Shown piece by piece: positions 12,384-22,946 of a stretch of DNA of 64,000 nt. The DNA is taken from positions 620,001-684,000 of the forward strand of contig JABMLP010000001.1 of NCBI GenBank assembly GCA_013176395.1, read 5' to 3'. Under the pieces are notes generated by a model that did not search any database, had not been told where the DNA came from, and saw only the letters and a list, made by a program, of their open reading frames with translations. Numbering within the stretch: position 1 is the stretch's first letter; each line of letters begins with the position of its first letter. The stretch is from Venturia oleaginea (taxonomy: Eukaryota > Ascomycota > Dothideomycetes > Venturiales > Venturiaceae). The translations under genes and the position numbers were made by a program.

Positions 12384-12818
12384 TTAACCGGCCTTCAATC
12401 TCCTCCCCCCACCAACCCCAATCTCAACCAAACACTCACAAATAAACAACTCCTCACAACTATAAAGCCCATTCCGCCTCCCACTCACAATCCTCTCCGC
12501 CAAATTCCTCTTGCCCCCAAAAGCGGTCGTCGCCATCTTGTTCAGTTCGGAGAGTAGACGCGGTTGGGAGAGGTAGAGATGAATGATTAGACGTTGGAAT
12601 TCGCGACGCCATTTTGCGAGATTTTGGCCTGTTTCTGAATCTGTTTCTGGTGAGGACGAGGTGGTAGGTGAGCGGGGAAAGGGTTTTAAGAAGTGGGGAC
12701 TATGTGGTATAGGTTTGGATTTGGGTTTTTGTTTGCGGATGGGGCGTGGAGGAATGGGCGGTGGTTTTCTGATTTTTCTATTGGTGAAGATATTGCGGAA
12801 GGTTTCAAAGGAAGGCAT
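12384..12818 (-). CDS. Small hypothetical protein
   Basis: Open frame of 144 residues from an ATG at 12818. The first 60 residues are Pro/Lys/Ser-rich. The rest is helical and charged (a KWRREFQRLIIHLYLSQPRLL segment, then NLAERIVSGRR and a Cys/Glu-rich end). I do not recognise a family. Composition and helix pattern look like real coding sequence more than chance, but there is no homologue in my knowledge and it could be one exon of a longer gene. The opposite strand of the same region is open too, which lowers confidence. Confidence 0.4.
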   Translation of the reverse strand: MPSFETFRNIFTNRKIRKPPPIPPRPIRKQKPKSKPIPHSPHFLKPFPRSPTTSSSPETDSETGQNLAKWRREFQRLIIHLYLSQPRLLSELNKMATTAFGGKRNLAERIVSGRRNGLYSCEELFICECLVEIGVGGGRRLKAG

Positions 12819-13390
12819 TGGTTGGGCTGTCCGTTATTTGCTTAGTGGTTAGGTCACTTCTCTTTGTGTTTGCCTTTATTAAGGGGGGCGGCGGGGTTTT
12901 TGTAACGGCTTTGAGTGTTGGGGTGTGAAGATAGAGGTGGTGTTGGAATCCATATTCTTTGTCTATAATGCTTGGTTTGTGAATCGTTCTGCTCTCCATA
13001 TAGTTCGAGCGATATCTTTTAATGTTAAAAACTAGATCAACACTTTCGCTGGTAGGCCAAGGGTAAAGTAAATTTACGACGGGCGCATTGCAAACTGCTT
13101 CCTTTGGCCAATAAAACTGTGTTGTGGAGATCTTCAGGCTTGAGACGCCCATGGAATTCCTCTGCCTCTTGGCAATCGTAGAGGAGAAGCGGAATACCTC
13201 TTTTCAATGATGTGTAACTGGCGCGGTGGATGTGGTGCAGGGAGAAGGGTGTACATTGCCTTGCACCATGTGTTTAGTGTACAGCTTGTTATCCTGATTC
13301 GACTCATCCTGTCTCTCCAGAGCTCATCTGAGCGCTCCAGTATCTCCGCGTGATTCGTGTAAAGTTCAGGACAGATGTTGTCGTCGTAGT
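12819..13390. other. Intergenic, no gene seen
   Basis: No supported coding frame. The right end may hold the last decayed codons of the CorA-like pseudogene, because on the minus strand the frame after the stop at 13398 continues open for some distance. Confidence 0.4.
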
Positions 13391-13397
13391 CTTTGTA

Positions 13398-14317
13398 CTA
13401 CTCTTGAAGCACTTTTCTCATCAACGGGTACAGATAGAGAAGAGGATCATTGTCAGCAACAGCGCGTTGGTCCGGCTTCAGCCATGATAGTGCAGCTATG
13501 TACCTTCGATTTATTAGAGCACGCTTGGAAATGGGAGGCTGGAATGACCAGCTCCCGATAGGTCTTCCTTGCACCGATGCTTCTGCTGTGAAAGACATGC
13601 GCGTGAAAGTCATTTTGAAGCGACACTATACTAATACTGTAAGAATGGGTCAGTAACGACTCACACTAGCTTCACCAGGTGTACAATTGGATGTAGAGTC
13701 AGTGGAAGTGTATGGATCGCTGTCAAGATTGTATTATTGTGCATCTCCTCTAAGTACAATGGTTCAAGCCGTAGGAGTAAACAAAGATTACTGCCAAGTC
13801 TCGAATCTCATCCGAGGCAGGTACGATTCTGAGGCCTTCATACACCAGGTCACTAACGAGTGTTCGATAATTATTGTCAACGTCCCTGGGACGAAAATAG
13901 ATAGAGATATGCCAGAAGTGATGGTAGGGGATCTTTATGGTTCGTTCAGAATGATGTGCTTCAAAAGGAAGAGGAAGAGTGCGCTGTGGAAGGCCGTTGG
14001 TAGCGCCTTGACCAGTATGTGTCGCGCCAGTACCACTTTCAGGATCTCGGAGATGTGAGCGGAAAGATAACGGATCGATGCCGAATCCTGTCAGCACGTC
14101 CACGACATGACGATCTAAAGTTCTACTCGAGGACAAATATGATTCTGGTGCGAGTCGATGGGAGCAACTGTTGACAGGCTGGCCCCAATCTATGGCAATC
14201 AACGGATGACAACTCTTCCTGGACTGCACCACCTCCGGTAGTATTCCATATCGTGACTGTTGTTTCTGCGCAAGGCCGCGCTAAACGCAGATCGAAGAGG
14301 TCTAGCATGAAACGCAA
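13398..14317 (-). pseudogene. Broken gene, possibly fungal CorA-like family
   Basis: Minus-strand fragments in different frames line up in the order seen in a fungal family loosely annotated as CorA-like Mg2+ transporter proteins. A frame ending STRTRIIFVLE breaks near 14124. The next frame has TLDRHVVDVLTGFGIDP then LSFRSHLRD, a Gly/Thr stretch and IKIPYHHFWHI. A third piece near 13400-13610 has DNDPLLYLYPLMRKVLQE, resembling the pre-membrane segment, and then a stop. The typical two C-terminal membrane helices and the GMN motif are not found. At least one frameshift and one stop are needed, so I call it a pseudogene. Family assignment is tentative. Confidence 0.45.
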
Positions 14318-14790
14318 TTCGGGCTAGAACAAGGTGTTTTCTTTGATGTATTCTACCAGAAGGCTATTTTTGCTCTTTGAGAGGGTCCAATTTCTCGGGT
14401 GACTGAATAGGCAAGCCATCTCGCAATTCCTGGCAACCCTCGACTGCGGTAACGGAGGAAACTGGTGGCGAAGGACGACGCGACCGGTCAGGTCTCAATT
14501 TTGATTTGCGTACCTTGAGGAGGAGGGGGGCATTGGTATATTGGACGATTGAATTGAATTGAATTGCGAAGTGCAAAGGCATAAGAGAGCGGGAGAACTC
14601 GAGTCGATTTGAATGCGGCCATGTGAAATGCTGCGCCACCACCAGATTGTCAGACGCGGGAAACGAGCGGACTCGGCGCATACGCACCGCACAAATCCCG
14701 CTTTCAAGAGAGCAAGAGAGCCCAGCGGACTTTACAATGGAGTTCGGCGGCCTCTCAAAACTGTCCTTAAGCGTCGTTTTGCCCTAGCAC
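14318..14790. other. Intergenic between CorA-like relic and the inverted-repeat element
   Basis: Minus-strand sequence is open for 107 codons (14687-14364) with Pro/Ser-rich content and might be the lost N-terminus of the neighbouring pseudogene. I cannot support it as a gene. Confidence 0.35.
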
Positions 14791-15066
14791 ATATTGTGCT
14801 GGCGGAAATGACCTTTCACTTTTTGCGTTGAGTCTGTCTGGGCGAACGTTACTTTCGAAAAGGCCCTATAAGCGAAGTCTCTATCACCGTATTGTGGATT
14901 TTAGAATAGGTAGAAGAATACCTGTGCTCTAGCCCTAGACTTAGAATTACCTAGGCGTACTAGAAGTTACTCATGCACAGCTTTTTGAAAGAAATGTTCA
15001 CGCTTGACGGCGCTTGAGAGACCCTTCGTCAAAGTGGAAGGTCGTTTCCGCCGCCAGCACGATATT
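14791..15066. mobile_element. MITE-like element with about 33-bp terminal inverted repeats
   Basis: Left end ATATTGTGCTGGCGG then AAATGACCTTTCACTTT. Right end, reverse-complemented, is ATATCGTGCTGGCGG then CGGAAACGACCTTCCACTTT. The arms match except for a 3-nt indel and a few C/T differences. The 200-bp interior has no coding frame. Size, termini and non-coding core fit a non-autonomous DNA transposon relic; the transition-type differences fit C-to-T decay. A target duplication is not certain (possibly ATAT). Confidence 0.65.
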
Positions 15067-16162
15067 ACCAACAGATACAGTGGGGGTGCCTGATCAATCC
15101 ACAAATCACCCTCACTGACCAAATTCTTGATCCATCTAACACCATCTTCCCACCACCCGAACCTGTCTCACGCCCTCTCTCTCGAGGCTCTCCAAGTCCA
15201 AGGTCCCAAATTTCAATATCGGCTATCGGTCCCACCGTCCGTCACTCGGGTCTAGGTCCAGCATAACAATAATGTGTTTCCTTGAGCACAGCTTCAGCGC
15301 CTGTCGCAGCATCGGCCGTATCATGAAATCCTCTCGCTTTCGATGAAGGGATCGCTATAGCTTGCGTCACGGGTGATCGAACAAGGTTGGAGACGGATTT
15401 CAACCCATTCATGAAGGACAATTATCCAGCATTGTATTAGTCCACCACATGCCCGACGACAGGACTGGCAGTGGTCGATATCGATAAGTGAAAAGCGCGT
15501 TGGATCTTCTTTGTCTTTGGAAGGTTGATGGTGAGATGTCGGGAGGTGTGAGTATCCTTTTGGCATGGGTGTCGGTAACGCTCCTGGTGCCAAAGGCCGA
15601 AAAGCACGTTCTGGGATAGAGATTTTGTAGCGGATTGCCGCGGATTGCCGCGCAGAGATATCCTCCGGTCAAGTCGAGACTCGGGAGGGAGGAATGCCAT
15701 GGTTGCAGATGGACATGGTGGTGTGATTTGTGGTTATGAGTTGTCGTTTGTTGAAGCGTGTAAATCTATGGAAGCGGAGATTCATGCACAAAGCTGACGA
15801 ATGTAATACAAGAACAGTAGTTGATGCGCGTGGGTTTCCAAGACACAGGATTGTTCGGAGCAATTTTGTTCGCTGAGACCAAGGTCTACATACCAGTGTC
15901 TCCTGCCGAATGTCTAGTTGTTGTGTTGTTGTAAAAAGTGGGTATCTCTGATCCAATCCCAGCAACACCGTTTTAACGCCATTGAAAAGCATCGTGTCCA
16001 GAAATCATCAGAGTACGTGCAATTCTGAAAGCAAACTATGACTCATTGTCGTACTTCATCGATTCCTGTCATGATAGCCGGTATCAGTCCCAGAGTAGAC
16101 TCCTTTACTAACACCATCCATACGACCATACAATTGCCTGGGATCATGGACAATATCATGAG
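15067..16162. other. Intergenic, no supported gene
   Basis: About 1.1 kb downstream of the YEATS gene. Several overlapping short minus-strand frames occur at 15320-15990 but none has a domain, a good start and a splice chain together. Confidence 0.45.
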
Positions 16163-17332
16163 CTATTTCTTCCTTGGCGGAATCGTATCAAACAACTCTT
16201 TCAGTTTCTCGTCAATCGCTGCACCCTCTTTCAGAGTGTTCAAGAGGATGTTGATGTCCTTGCTCCTCTCCATAGTTTTCTCAAATGCCTTGTCCGCCTC
16301 GTCCCCAGCCTTCTCCAATTGCGCAACGATCAGATCTTCCGCCTCTTTGCACCAGAGTTGTCCTTCGGGTCCTCGTGCAGGTAAATCGGTCGCATTGAGT
16401 GATGATGTGTCCAGTGGTCCCGCGGCTCTTGCATCGGCACTTCCCATACTCGCTCTTCCTTTACCCTTGCCTCGCTGTCCTGGCTGAGGCTTCAGATAAT
16501 CCCATTGAGCATCCGAGGTTAATTGGTCCCAAAGCTGGTCAGTTGGCTCGTTGAATTCGATAAACTCCACGATTTCCGACACAATCTTGTTCTCGCGTAT
16601 TTGCCTCTGTGATTGTGTCTCTTCTCCTGTCTTGACGGGAAACCCGGCGTCGAAAGGATCGAGATGTAGATATATAACGCGTTGTTGCCATTTCTCGCCG
16701 GCGTAACTCTGAAAATAGAGTTTTATGTTGATGTAGAAGCCACCGTATGCCGTCTCTTCCAGCTCAAATCCTCCCGTCGCCGGATTCACATTTTCCACCG
16801 TTCGCGATGAATTCGGGAACGTCTCATGTAGGATAAAGGTGACTTTCTTGAGCCAGGGTGTTATCGCAGGGCCGTTCGGGACAGGTCGAACGTAGACAGT
16901 CCATCCCGATGTCGCGTTCGGCTGGTTCTTCGGGTTCTTGAGTTCGAGGGGCGTGAGCTTGTGGGCAGTCGTGCCGATTATGAAAGGCCGAGAGATCTTC
17001 TTGTTCTTGACGCGACGACTGGATTTGTTAGAGGACATGGTGAGGATAATCTCGGGGGATGGCTCTCTCTTGCGCGATGGTGGAAGGAATTTCTTGGGGG
17101 AGTCGTATTGTTTGCGTAGTTCTTTGGTAGGATCGCGCCTAATACTTGTGGTTGGTGACGGTTGGGGCGAAAACTTTATATTTGACTCGGACAGTCTGGA
17201 AGGTTGAGCACGATTCCGTTTCTCGCCTTGTTTGGGAGGTTCCCAGGCTTTTCCGAGGTCTTCCTTCAGTTGTTTGGTCATAGACGGTGGAGAATCGCTA
17301 TCAGATGGGTGGGTGTTGAAGGAAGAGGCCAT
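16163..17332 (-). CDS. YAF9: YEATS-domain protein, Yaf9-like subunit of SWR1/NuA4
   Basis: The core begins SSRRVKNKKISRPFIIGTTA, followed by the YEATS beta-sandwich (GWTVYVRPVPNGPAITPWL, VTFILHETFPNSSRTV, AYGGFYINIKLYF, YLHLDPF) and a C-terminal coiled coil. This is the Yaf9 layout: an acyl-lysine reader shared by the SWR1 remodeller and NuA4 acetyltransferase. Family members start at the Met at 17038 (context CACCATG). The frame stays open upstream with coding-like Ser/Pro/Lys-rich sequence to an ATG at 17332, also in good context (ACAATGG), so I give the longer form of 389 residues; the short form is 291. It is divergent with COQ11, with 142 bp between the two starts (436 bp if the short form is right). 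No intron. Confidence 0.88.
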   Translation of the reverse strand: MASSFNTHPSDSDSPPSMTKQLKEDLGKAWEPPKQGEKRNRAQPSRLSESNIKFSPQPSPTTSIRRDPTKELRKQYDSPKKFLPPSRKREPSPEIILTMSSNKSSRRVKNKKISRPFIIGTTAHKLTPLELKNPKNQPNATSGWTVYVRPVPNGPAITPWLKKVTFILHETFPNSSRTVENVNPATGGFELEETAYGGFYINIKLYFQSYAGEKWQQRVIYLHLDPFDAGFPVKTGEETQSQRQIRENKIVSEIVEFIEFNEPTDQLWDQLTSDAQWDYLKPQPGQRGKGKGRASMGSADARAAGPLDTSSLNATDLPARGPEGQLWCKEAEDLIVAQLEKAGDEADKAFEKTMERSKDINILLNTLKEGAAIDEKLKELFDTIPPRKK

Positions 17333-17474
17333 TGTTCGAGATCTGCAGGCACATGCTGCAGCCACACAAGCTTACGCCACGATGGGATGGAAATAGATCG
17401 ACTGACGTATCGACTGGATCTTTTGGGAGAATTGTATTGAAGAAACCATCAACCATTGACTTTCCGTATTTGCA
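17333..17474. promoter_or_regulatory. Shared divergent promoter region YAF9/COQ11
   Basis: The only sequence between the long-form start of the YEATS gene (minus) and the COQ11 start (plus). Both promoters must lie here or within the YEATS 5' extension. No specific site is asserted. Confidence 0.4.
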
Positions 17475-18503
17475 ATGGCAAGTGCAGTTAAGAAGAAGCT
17501 GGTAGTGTGTGGAGGCAATGGCTTTTTAGGTAATTGTTTCTCCACTTGGAACAAGTAATACTAGGTACTCACGATACGAAGGGAGTCGCATCTGCAAAGC
17601 TGCCGTCACGCGAGGATGGACCGTTACTTCCATCAGGTATACACATACCAACACTTCTTCTGCAATAGACAGGACTGATGGTGTGAAGCCGATCAGGTGA
17701 ACCAACATGGTCTTCAGTAACAGCCTCGTCTACTCCTCCTCCATGGTCCGAGTCTGTGAAATGGCACAGCGCCGATATACTCAAGCCTTCCACATACAAA
17801 GATGAACTACAGGATGCCGATGCAGTAGTCCATTCCATGGGAATATTGCTGGAGGCAGATTACAAGGGCGTTCTTCAGGGCAAAGAGCCCATTATGGCTG
17901 GTCTGTCAAGAGCGTTCAGTGCTACGAAAAAGGGCAGTCAGAATCCTCTGGAGCAGAAAGAAGGCGAAGATCTGGAACCGCAAGAGAGTGATGGACAGAT
18001 CACATACGAATTGATGAACAGGGATTCCGGTGAGCAATCCTTACTTCACACTCGTCCCATTGATTCTAACCACAGCAGCCATCGTCCTCGCCCGAGAAGC
18101 GTCCAGCAAGAAAGTCCCGACCTTCGTATACATATCCGCCGCAGCCGGCGCCCCAATCCTCCCTCAACGATACATAGTCACAAAGCGAGCCGCCGAATCA
18201 ACAATAGGCTCCTCCTTCCCCTCAATGCGCTCCATATTCATCCGCCCAGGAATGCTATACGATTCATCGAGATCGATAACATTGGGTCTCGCCGCAGTAA
18301 CAGGCATAGGAGCGATGGCTAACAGTCTCGTCGGTGGACGATTGACTTGGCTGATGGGCGCTGGCGGAACAAAACCACTTAAGGCTGACGTTGTTGCAGA
18401 AGCTGTCGTAGAGAGTGTCACAGAGGAAGATATTAGAGGAGCGGTCGAAGTGCCAGCTATAGAAGCTCTCGCAAACAAAGCATGGAGGAGGGGTATGTTG
18501 TAA
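17475..18503 (+). CDS. COQ11: Coq11-like NAD(P)-binding protein of ubiquinone synthesis
   Basis: Four exons, 17475-17529, 17582-17636, 17689-18029 and 18076-18503, in agreeing phases; 292 residues. It is an atypical short-chain dehydrogenase with an N-terminal Rossmann glycine motif formed across intron 1 (VVCGGNGFLG then SRICKAAV), then SADILKPSTY, DAVVHSMGILLEADYKG, FVYISAAAGAP and SMRSIFIRPGMLYD. This pattern matches fungal homologues of yeast YLR290C/Coq11, associated with the mitochondrial coenzyme Q synthome; I see no long classical presequence. Introns 1 and 2 are each 52 nt. The last acceptor is a tandem CAGCAG, so exon 4 may begin at 18076 or 18079, a difference of one Ala. Confidence 0.9.
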
Positions 18504-19393
18504 GATACCATGTACTAATCTTGACCGAAGCTCACCGCTCAATCTGGCTGATTGAAAATGAACAAGCGAACAAATACAAACCTGAGAACCAACATTACAC
18601 GTGCTGTTATCAACGGAAGTGTTTTGACTTCACTAGCATATGTCTAATCAATTCAAATCGACGCAATCGTGTTGCCCTGGATTATTCGTCTGCCTAAATC
18701 TCTGCTTCGAACTTCGAATGGCATAAAGGAAGAATCAAACTCTCTCACATCCCCAAGTCGATTGTGGCGGTGTCGCCATGACTTAAACGTCGCTTTGGCG
18801 AGCTATTATAAGGTCCAATCTCGGCCAAACACTTAATGGTATCTGAAGGCACCAGTTATCCGGAAATGGTTAACAATCTGATATCCCGATATAGGCACTG
18901 GCTAAATTCTTCGATAGTGTCACTCCAGGTATTTGTGGTGAGAATCTATTATGGTGAGTTCATTGTTTCTGCGGAGCTTACTAACCTCGTTCTCAACCGA
19001 AGTGATATGAGAGCAGATAAGCGAAAGAGACATCTATAGCGCCAGCTAACCTGAGGAAGGTAGCTGCAGGCTATATATACCTGTTCATTTTCTTGATTCT
19101 AGCTCAAGCGCAAAGGTTCTCACCCGCATTTCTTGTGGTCGATGGCAAGGGCGTCCCCGATGCCCTGAGCAATATATTGGGGGTGCGGCCTTATTCACCC
19201 CTGAATTTATCAACGACCTTGGTAAAGCTACTGGAGGCGCTCACCAGCCAGACAATAAGCACCGGCCACTGCTGCTCCAGCAGGCTGACTTACAATGTCT
19301 ACTTCCATTGCCGATATGGTCGGTAGCGCAACAACGTTCTCTCCAAAGGTGCTTCAGGGCGATGCCCAAGGCGCGGCTACTGCTCTCACTTAA
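18504..19393. other. Intergenic, possible decayed coding sequence
   Basis: Between COQ11 and the DUF4246 relic. Around 19100-19270 two frames together read plausibly (VVDGKGVPDALSNI, then in another frame GGAALFTPEFINDLGKATGG), suggesting an unidentified frame-shifted relic. Nothing else is supported. Confidence 0.35.
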
Positions 19394-20889
19394 ATGCTCG
19401 GTGGAACAGTCTCGTTTAAGCCAGGCTTCTTTTCCAATCTCATGAGGGGCCCTGGCTCCAACGGCCACGTCCTGGATCTCCTCCGCCCTTCCTTGTTTCC
19501 CTTGGTTTATGGAACAACACGCGTACTTCCCTTCGATACCGTTCCATTGGAAACTTGTATGCAATATACCGGAGTGGGGAAATTGACAGAAGATCCTGGT
19601 TAACACATCTCCATACCATATGAAACAAATAACGGAAGAATGAAGGATCTACCAGCCTGGGGAAGCTTTCAATGGCTTCCATCCGATGTTGCGATCGGAT
19701 CAAGGAACCAGTACGGAGACCATGGAAACCCCAGAATCGTCAGTTACATCAACAATCCTCATCTCGAAATTCATTCAGGCTGTATGATGTCCTAGCTCTA
19801 TTCGGTAGAGTAACGATTCCGTTGTGGAACGAAACGCTTTCCTGGTTGCACAATAGGAGGCGCACACAGTCGTATAGGATGGCATATTGAGGAGTGTTGG
19901 GTCAGTCCTGAACCTAATCCTGACATCGACGAGCACGACGATGAGGCCTACTGGGACTGGGAAGTCACGAATCGAGTCCTTATCCAGCCTGAACCGAAGC
20001 CATTCGTGCAGTTCAAGGATTAATACGAAATAACACCAACAGGAGCAAAGCCATTTAATTTGGAAGCAGAGTTCAGAAAGACCGAATTTCAGGTGATCTT
20101 TGAAACGGCCAACATCCACCTCACTCCGGAGAAGTCGAGCTTCGATGGAGGATCGTGGTACATTGAATGGGCATTGAATGAACATATCTACGCCACCGCC
20201 ATCTACTACTACGACGAAGAGGACATCACCGAGAGCCTTCTTGCCTTTCGGCAGGCAACGGATACCGATCGTTTCGACCGGTTGCATAGCCAGGTATGTT
20301 GTCATTTCACCACTGTTACTTGATAGCCGGTTCTCAAATCCAGATGGACATCGATAATATCCTGGCAATGTTTATTTTTGAAATTGCCAGGAGATTATCG
20401 ATAACTTATCGATATCAAGCTTAGTAATACTAATCAAAGACAGCGCTATCTTATATGCCCAGGTACTAATTACCTTTAGGATACTGGGCCTGAGGCTAAG
20501 GAGCGATACTACAGTATTAGTCGAGAAGGCGGCATCCCTCAAATCCTTGGCTCTGTCTCAACTCGCGAAGGCAGAATGATCGCCTTTCCAAACATCCTTT
20601 AACACTGTGTTCAGCCTTTCAAACTTGAGGACGAGACAAAGCCGGGTCACCGCAAGATTCTCGCCATGTACCTCGTCGATCCTCACATCCGGGTCATATC
20701 CAAAGCAAACATGCCTCCTCAACGTCGAAATTGGTGGGCTATGGAGATCCGCAAACATGATCCATTTGCCGCTCTACCGCAGGAGATAACTCGATCACAT
20801 CATCTCCTTCGTCGACGATCCAATTTCTTGGGAAAGAGCAGTCGAAATACGGCAGAATCTGATAAACGAGAGAGGCGCGATGTCCGATA
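19394..20889 (+). pseudogene. DUF4246 family protein, inactivated
   Basis: Fragments follow the fungal DUF4246 order: HVLDLLRPSLFPLVYGTTRV (about 19465), WGSFQWLPSDVAIGS, SYINN, TIPLWNETLS, a DWEVTNRVLIQPEPKPFVQF block, IHLTPEKSSFDGGSWYIE with LNEHIYATAIYYYDEEDITE, then after an intron GSVSTREGRMIAFPNIL and PGHRKILAMYLVDPHIRVIS. Breaks: frameshifts around 19600-19660 and 19770-19800, TAA at 20021-20023 and TAA at 20600-20602. Both stops sit where Gln (CAA) is expected. The intron 20294-20479 (186 nt, GTATGT...TTTAG) still has good splice sites and holds a hairpin element. The function of the live family is unknown. Confidence 0.85.
20350..20402. repeat. Hairpin element in DUF4246 pseudogene intron
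   Basis: Twenty-base arms ATCGATAATATCCTGGCAAT (20350-20369) and ATTGCCAGGAGATTATCGAT (20383-20402) pair at 19 of 20 positions around a 13-nt loop. It lies within intron 20294-20479; an additional TTATCGATATC follows at 20407. Confidence 0.85.
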
Positions 20890-21490
20890 AATACAATCAA
20901 CGGATCTCGGACATCAAATTCGACTTTGGTGTGCACTGAAGAGGTGTAGCACGCTGCGAGATGTTTGAAAGAGTGTCCGGTGAATGGAATGGATCGTCAG
21001 TTTCTGATATTAAAGCTATCAATTTCCACCGCCATTCACAGAATGAACGTGATTCTAAGAGGTCAGGAGGAATGGAGAATATGTAGAAAGCCGAGCCGAC
21101 GTCAACATTCCCCTGTTCACTCTCTTTATATATTCCCATAGGAAAAGAATCATTTAGTTGGGACAAATCTTTGCGATAGAACATCACCTTCTATTCATTC
21201 TCGAGAAGCTTCTAATGAAGTGAAATGCAAGACAATAGACACATGCAATCCAATCAAGCCACTTCTCACCACATTGCATCCATATCATCAGGCTGCTACA
21301 TCATCATTGGCATCATAATCAACAATCGAGAATCAGAATCAGTTGAGGCAGAAAAATGCACTGTTTTCAACCTACATAGCACGCTCAATAAGACCGATCT
21401 TGCAACCAGAATCCATGTTTTCATCTGTGTTCCAGTAGCAAGTAGCATACCTTCAAGCTTATTTTGACGCCGGTGTCATCTCTCAGGTAT
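20890..21490. other. Intergenic, 3' flank of two convergent units
   Basis: Separates the DUF4246 pseudogene (plus) from the mRNA export factor gene (minus). No coding frame or repeat recognised. Confidence 0.5.
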
Positions 21491-22946
21491 CTACTCAATC
21501 ATATCAACATCGCCATCCGCTTGGACGGTCGCACCGTTACTGTCGTCACCGTTTCCATTCCCAGCCTCCTGTTTATTCCAGTAATCTGCCATCTCAGCAT
21601 CCAATTCTTCCTTTGTCTTTCTGGGACGACCCTGTATGATAACGTGTCCATCTTCGTCCTTGGCTGGGCTTCGTCTCCTATGCTCGCCAGGCCGCCTTCC
21701 AGCCCGGTCTCCACGTCTACCTTCTCCGCGACGAGGAGAGCGGCGCCTTGAGTCGTTGCGCGAGTCGCTTCGTCCACCCCCTGGTACATAACGGTCGATG
21801 TTTTCTGGTGCAGGTTTGCTGACATCGCTTCTTCTGCTGTCTACCCGTCTCCTGCTTCGGTCTGGGCTCTCGCTGCGGGCACGGTTGCCAGATGGACGTT
21901 CGATACGATCGAATAGAGAACGAGTAGGACGTTCTGCTGTGTCGAATGGATTACGAGCCGCCGGTGCGGCTGCAGCTGGCTGCATGAGGGTCAAGCGGAT
22001 TGGTTGGCCGTTGGCGTTGGCTCCGTCGTATTCTCGCACTGCAGCGCGGGCGTCTCGTGGGTCTGGCATGGTGACGTAGCCGATACCGCGCGAGCGGTCA
22101 TTGCGATCGTAGAGTAGTTGGACACGGCTGACTGTTCCTTGACGGCTGAAGAGGTCCTAGGGTCAAAATGTAAGGATGCGGCATATGGCGGAGGACGAGG
22201 CAGAACATACACGGAGGTCCTCATCGGTGAGATCGTAATGTAAGTTGTCGACTCGGATTTTGGAACCTGATTCGGAGCTAGAAGAATATATTTTTCAGTC
22301 ACGGTTGAGTTGATGGGTACGGGTGAAGACATACAGGTCTAATTCTTGGTCACGACGGCCGTTGCCGCGGCCTGAGAATCCCCCGCCTCGTCGTGGTCCG
22401 CGTGCTGGGATTGTGTCAGGCCTTGCTCTGGCAGGATTTTGATTGTGTTTCTCACCATCGTCGTCATCGTATCGGTCGTGGACCCAGTCGCTGTCCTGTG
22501 TCAATAATTCCTGTAACTGATGTTCAAAGAAGGCACATACGAGTCGATGCTTCGAGGGTCGTCTCTTGGAGCCTTGAAGGGAGGTACTGTGTCAGCGAGG
22601 ATCAAGGATGTATTGTTACCGAGCATTGTGTGCTGGATTGAGGACTCGAGAGGAAGGCCGTCGCATGCGAATCGAATTGAGGGCGCAATTGCGGTGCGAG
22701 CGTCCGCTGAGGTGGAGGACTAGTGAGGAGAGGAGGGAGGAAGAACCTGAGCACAGCAGAGTCAGCAATGCAATTGAGAGGAGAGAATCATAGCGCGCAC
22801 CTTTCTGATGCCATCACGGGGAGGACGACGGTCTCTGGAGCGATAGTTGCCTCTCTAACAACATGATGTCAGCTCATCCTTACTCGCGCTGTACGCAAGG
22901 GACTTACCTGGCGATCGGAAATCACGTCGTCGAGTGCGCGATCCAT
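21491..22946 (-). CDS. mlo3: Mlo3/Yra1/ALY-type mRNA export RNA-binding protein
   Basis: Seven exons, read downwards: 22946-22908, 22854-22801, 22572-22541, 22490-22456, 22404-22335, 22277-22211 and 22156-21491; phases agree and give 320 residues. One central RRM has RNP2-like KIRVDNLHYDL and RNP1-like RSRGIGYVTM. The flanks are Arg/Gly and Arg/Ser/Asp rich, and the C-terminus has KTKEELDAEMADYWN, matching the helicase-binding (UAP56/Sub2) motif of ALY/REF proteins. The N-terminus MDRALDDVISDRQ is likewise the short helical motif of the family. Role: adaptor of TREX in mRNA export. Intron 22800-22573 (228 nt) is long for this region; yeast YRA1 autoregulates through a large intron. Intron 22455-22405 is 51 nt and in frame, so it could be retained (337 residues). 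Confidence 0.9.

Noticed and set aside
12288..12557. Plus-strand open frame opposite the small minus gene
   Set aside because: Low-complexity Thr/Pro/Asn content that mirrors the minus-strand composition; probably an antisense shadow.
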